Both the position numbers and the translations under genes were made by a program. From Zingiber officinale (Eukaryota > Streptophyta > Magnoliopsida > Zingiberales > Zingiberaceae), in NCBI RefSeq assembly GCF_018446385.1, contig NC_055996.1:130434532-130498531 (forward strand): a stretch of 64,000 bases of DNA, read 5' to 3'. This document shows positions 59,754-64,000 of the stretch, piece after piece (within the stretch, counting starts at the first letter, position 1; every line of letters begins with the position of its first letter). The notes beneath the pieces were generated by a model that was not told the origin of the DNA, searched no databases, and saw only the letters and a list, made by a program, of their open reading frames with translations.

Positions 59754-62700
59754 TGATCGGTATACAATTTATATTGTACTAAAAATTTGATATACTAAAA
59801 TCTCGATATACCAAATTTTCGATATAATATTGATAAAAAAAATTTATACTGAAAATTTTGATATGATATATGGTACGGTATAAAAATTTTGATATACCAA
59901 ACCAAATTAACCCTAGAAAAAATATAGATTGGACACTGATCTTTTTGCTTGGTATACTAGATATTTACGGGCTCCATATAATTAATATTATTCTAATATT
60001 AATTTAAATTATGTCAATATTAATCTCAATTATTATAACTTAATAAAATTAGTTTAACTTGATTAAATATTAATATTCTAGCAAAAACAAATACAAATTT
60101 AAATGGACAAAAACACATACACATAAGTCCACTTAAATTAAATATTAAATATACTCTTAAAGTATAAACATAATATCTTCCGACTACAATATTAAAAAAA
60201 CCATAATTGATCATCATAAGCTAAAATCATAATTACTATAATAAAGATAAAAAATATTGTCATCTAAATTTTTCTCGATATTCTTTTCAATTTTGCATTA
60301 ATAAATTCTAGATAATACACATCATCAATATTAAAATAATTAAACCAAGTGTAATAATAATTGATACCAAAAACGAATTTAATGGTTTGTGTGGATGATA
60401 TATTTGAAATTTGTAATAGATCACTATCCATCCTAAAAAAGAATTATAAATATCACTTTAATTAAAAAATAAATAATATTAAAAATTTAGAAGACGGGAA
60501 AATAAAAGAGCTGTTAAGTTGATTATTTATTAAAAAAAGTTTGTCGTAGCGAAAAAGTTGCAAGGTGTGGGACATTATTACAGCGTTATTCACGACTACT
60601 CAGCGAGGATACAATTCATGGCAGCAACGCCTTGGTAAGATGGGGAACTCACAAAGAAGCCGCGGCGAGATCATGACTCATGGCGATGCCGTGGTAAGAC
60701 AGTGAACTCACGGAAGTATTGTGTGGCTTCTGAATTTGTTATATTTTTAGTGGCAAAGTGATTTCGATATGATCGATATGCAATTTATATTGTATCGAAA
60801 AATCAATATAGTAAATTTTCGGTATAACAAATTTTCAGTACGGTATCAATAAAAAATTTTTGATACCAAAATTTTTGATACAATATATAGTATCGAATAC
60901 AAAATTTAGTATACCATATCGTACCAGCCTTACAAAAAAATATAGATTGGACATTCATCTTCCTTGCTTGGTATACCATATGTTTATGGGCTTTATGTAA
61001 TTAATATTATTCTAATATTAATTTAATTTTTTTAAACATTAATGTCAATTATTTAAATATTTATCTCAATTATTCTAACCTAATAAAATTAGTTTAACTT
61101 GATTATAGCAAAAACAAATACAAATTTAAATTGGCCAAAAAAAAACACACACTCAAATCCGCTTAAATTAAACATTAAGTTAGTCTTAAAACATAAATAT
61201 AATCATATCATAACTACTATAATAAAAGATCTAAAATGTTATATATCATCTCGAGATATTCTCGATCTTCTTCAATTGTGTAGCAGTAGCAAATTCTGTT
61301 GTACATCGTGTAGATAATGCACATCATCAATATTAAGATCATTAAACAAAGTGTAATAATAATTGACACCAAAAATTAATTTAATGATTTAGGTGGACGA
61401 GGATGTTTGAAATTTGTAACAACAAATTGATCATTATCCATTCCGTAAAAAAACTTATAAATATCAATTAATCTTTTTAAAAATTAAACAATATTAAAAA
61501 TTGAGAAAACGGAATAAGAGCGGTTTGCCGATTATTTATTAAAAAAATAATTAAAAATAGTTAACCACATTCATGGTGAGGTTGCAAGTTTGGAGTTTTG
61601 CTGTAGCATTACCTTGAGTTCGTGGTAAGATGACGAACTCATAGAGAAGTCGCAGCGAGGCCGTGAACCGACGGTGATGCCGTGGTAAGACAACTAATCC
61701 ACAAGAGTATTATGTGGCTTCTAAATTGGTTATATTTCTTAGTGCCACAGTTATTCGATATACTGAAATTTTTTATATATCAAAATCTTCAGTATGATCG
61801 GTATGAAATATATACTGTACTAAAAATTTAGTATATCAAATTTTCTGTATAACAAACTTTTGGTACGGTATCGATATAATTTTTTTATACCAAAATTATG
61901 GTACGTTATATAGTATCATATAAAAAATTTGGTATATCATACCTTATAGTCCTAAGAAAAGCATAGATTGCGGCAGAGACGGATCCAGGATTTTAGATAT
62001 GAGTGGGCCGTATATTAAATGATGAAGCCGAATATTAAATAACAAAAATAATTATTAAATATATTATATTATAATGATCTTTTCAAATGTCCACAAATAT
62101 TTAGTTACATTGTGAAATAGAGAGAAAAAAAATTAAAATTCAATCTAACAAGGATTCGAACTTGAGAAACATGTTTAAAAAAAACATAATCTTACCATTA
62201 GACAAATCATACATGATTAAATTCCATGGGGCCAAATAATATATATATTAATAAAATAAAAAAAATCTATATAAAGCTAATTTCTGGATTTGGTACTTGG
62301 TATAACATATGTTTAATTTTAAAAACTCTAATTAATATTATTGTAATATTAGTTTAAATTATTTCAATATTAATCTCAATTATTCTAAATTAATAAAATT
62401 AGTTTAACTTGATTAAATATTAATATTAGAGCAAAAGCAAATACAAATTTAAATTGACAAAAAAACACACACACAAGTCCACTTAAATTAAACATTAAGT
62501 CTACTCTTAAAACATAAATATAATCATATTATCAACTACAGTATTAACAAAAAAAAAATCATAACTAATCATCACAATAATTGCTAAAATCATAAAAAGA
62601 TCTAAAATGTTGTCATCTTGATTTCTTCTCGATCTTTTTCAATTGTGTAGCAGTAGTAAATTCTATTGTACATCTTGTAGATAATGCACCAGATCAATAT

Positions 62701-64000
62701 TAAAATCATTAAAAAAAATGTAATAATAATTGACACAAAAAACTAATTTAATGGTTTGGGTGGACAATGATATTTGAAATTTGTAATAACATATTGATCA
62801 ATATCCATCCCTTAAAAAAATTATAAATATCAATTTAAATAAAAAATTAAACAATATTAAAAATTTAGAAGACGAGATAAGAGCTATTTGTTGATTATTT
62901 ATTACAAAAAATAATTAAAAATAATTTGTCACTACCGTGTTGAGGTTGCAAGGTTTGGAGTCTCGTTGAGGTCGGTGTTACCTTGAGTTAACAACCGCCC
63001 AACGAGGTTGCAAGTCGTGGCAGCAACACTGTGGTAAGATGACGAACTCACAGAGAAGTCACGACGAGGTCATGAACTCGCAGCAACACTGTAGTAAGAT
63101 GGCGAACTCACAAGAATATTGTGTGGCTTCTGAATTGATTATATTTTTTAATGTCAAATGTTTCAGTATACCAAAATCTTCGGTATGATTGACATGCAAT
63201 TTAAACTGTTAAATGATTTCGGTATACTAAAAATTCTGTGTACTGAAATCATTTGATTATATTTTTATATTAAAGTTTCGGTATATCAAATTTTAATATA
63301 TTTTTATATTGAAATTTTAATATACTTAAGTTTTAATTATGTTTCTATACTGAAGTGTGATGATATACTAAAGTTTTAGTTATATTTTTTTATTGAAATT
63401 CAGTATAATGAAGTTTTGGTTATATTTCTTACTGTCTAAATGATTTTGGTATATCTAAAATTCGATATAATGAAGTTTTGGTATACTAAATATTTTGTAC
63501 GATATCAACATACATTTTTTATACTAAAATTTTTGATACGGTATATAATATCATATATAAAATTTAATATATCATACCAGTCGAAGTGACAAGGACGAAG
63601 AAGAAGCCGATATAAATAGAAATAGAGGCCGATAGACTCTCTGATTTGGCACTCCATATGTCCAATTTGTATAGAGAATCACGTCAAGACTCATTTGGAC
63701 TGCATTTTTTTACCCCGTTACTTTAAGATTTTCATCGAACCCATTTGATGGACCGTAAAAACATAACTAATCATCACAACAATTGCTAAAATGATAACTA
63801 CTATAATAAAAGATCTAAAATCTTGTCATCTTAATCTTCTTCAATTTTGCAGTTGTATATCCATGATCAATATTGAAATCATTAAACAAAGTGTAATAAT
63901 AATTGACACCAAAAACTAATTTAATGGTTAGGGTGGACGATGATATATGTTTCAAATTTGTAACAACAATACTATCAATCCTGTAAAATAAAATTATAAA

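Larger units (their letters stand above)
56124..64000. repeat. Array of 1.0-1.1 kb tandem units, right block
   Basis: The same unit as in 28880-38360 continues, beginning with a copy of 29420-29680. The GC-rich landmark recurs near 60545, 61577 and 62938, and units continue to the window end. Some units carry an extra segment of about 250 bp (63578-63760, also at 33083-33330 and in part 38345-38450). A 310-bp insert of unknown nature lies at 61975-62290. Confidence 0.75.

Overview
This is a non-coding-rich stretch of a flowering-plant nuclear genome. It has introns with GT-AG borders, neprosin-domain genes, a FAR1-like Mutator transposase, hAT transposons, tRNA-derived SINEs and many Ty1/copia LTRs with tRNA-iMet primer-binding sites. 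A monocot, possibly of the ginger or banana order, fits the general look, but that is a weak inference. No bacterial, viral or CRISPR feature is present. Only one gene looks intact enough to be expressed: the neprosin-family gene at 13867-15539.

Layout. 1-3921: a decayed MULE with long terminal inverted repeats, a broken FAR1-type transposase and two SINE insertions. 4593-7507: a 2.9-kb hAT transposon with an 8-bp target duplication and a broken transposase. 7508-9900: AT-rich, with two short unassigned reading frames. About 9930-12345: a gypsy-type LTR remnant carrying a cluster of inverted SINE-like units. 13867-15539 and 17781-27343: a tandem pair of neprosin-family genes separated by a Harbinger-type MITE. 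The first copy is open throughout but lacks 42 codons. The second is a pseudogene broken by frameshifts, a 4.6-kb copia element in exon 6 and a 3.2-kb solo gypsy LTR in intron 6.

28880-38360 and 56124-64000: an array of diverged tandem units of about 1.0-1.1 kb whose ends look like hAT termini. It is interrupted by a TRIM-like element, a copia remnant and an SMP-30-like pseudogene. Inside it, 38855-56123 is a deep nest of copia LTRs inserted in one another. The order can be read from target-site duplications: copia-3 (38855) was hit by LTR-B (gttgt), which was hit by full-length copia-2 (40009-49248, ccaac). The copia-3 gag was hit by LTR-E (atgac) and is joined to LTR-B2, which was hit by LTR-C (gactg). 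LTR-D (cttag) lies just outside, in the array.

Most interesting signal. The LTRs of several different copia families share two structural signatures in U3. One is a series of hairpins whose outer stems differ from unit to unit but stay complementary, around a recurring GGTC...GACC core. The other is a family-specific CG-centred palindrome repeated just upstream of the TATA box. Both are visible directly in the sequence. I do not recognise them as a described system.
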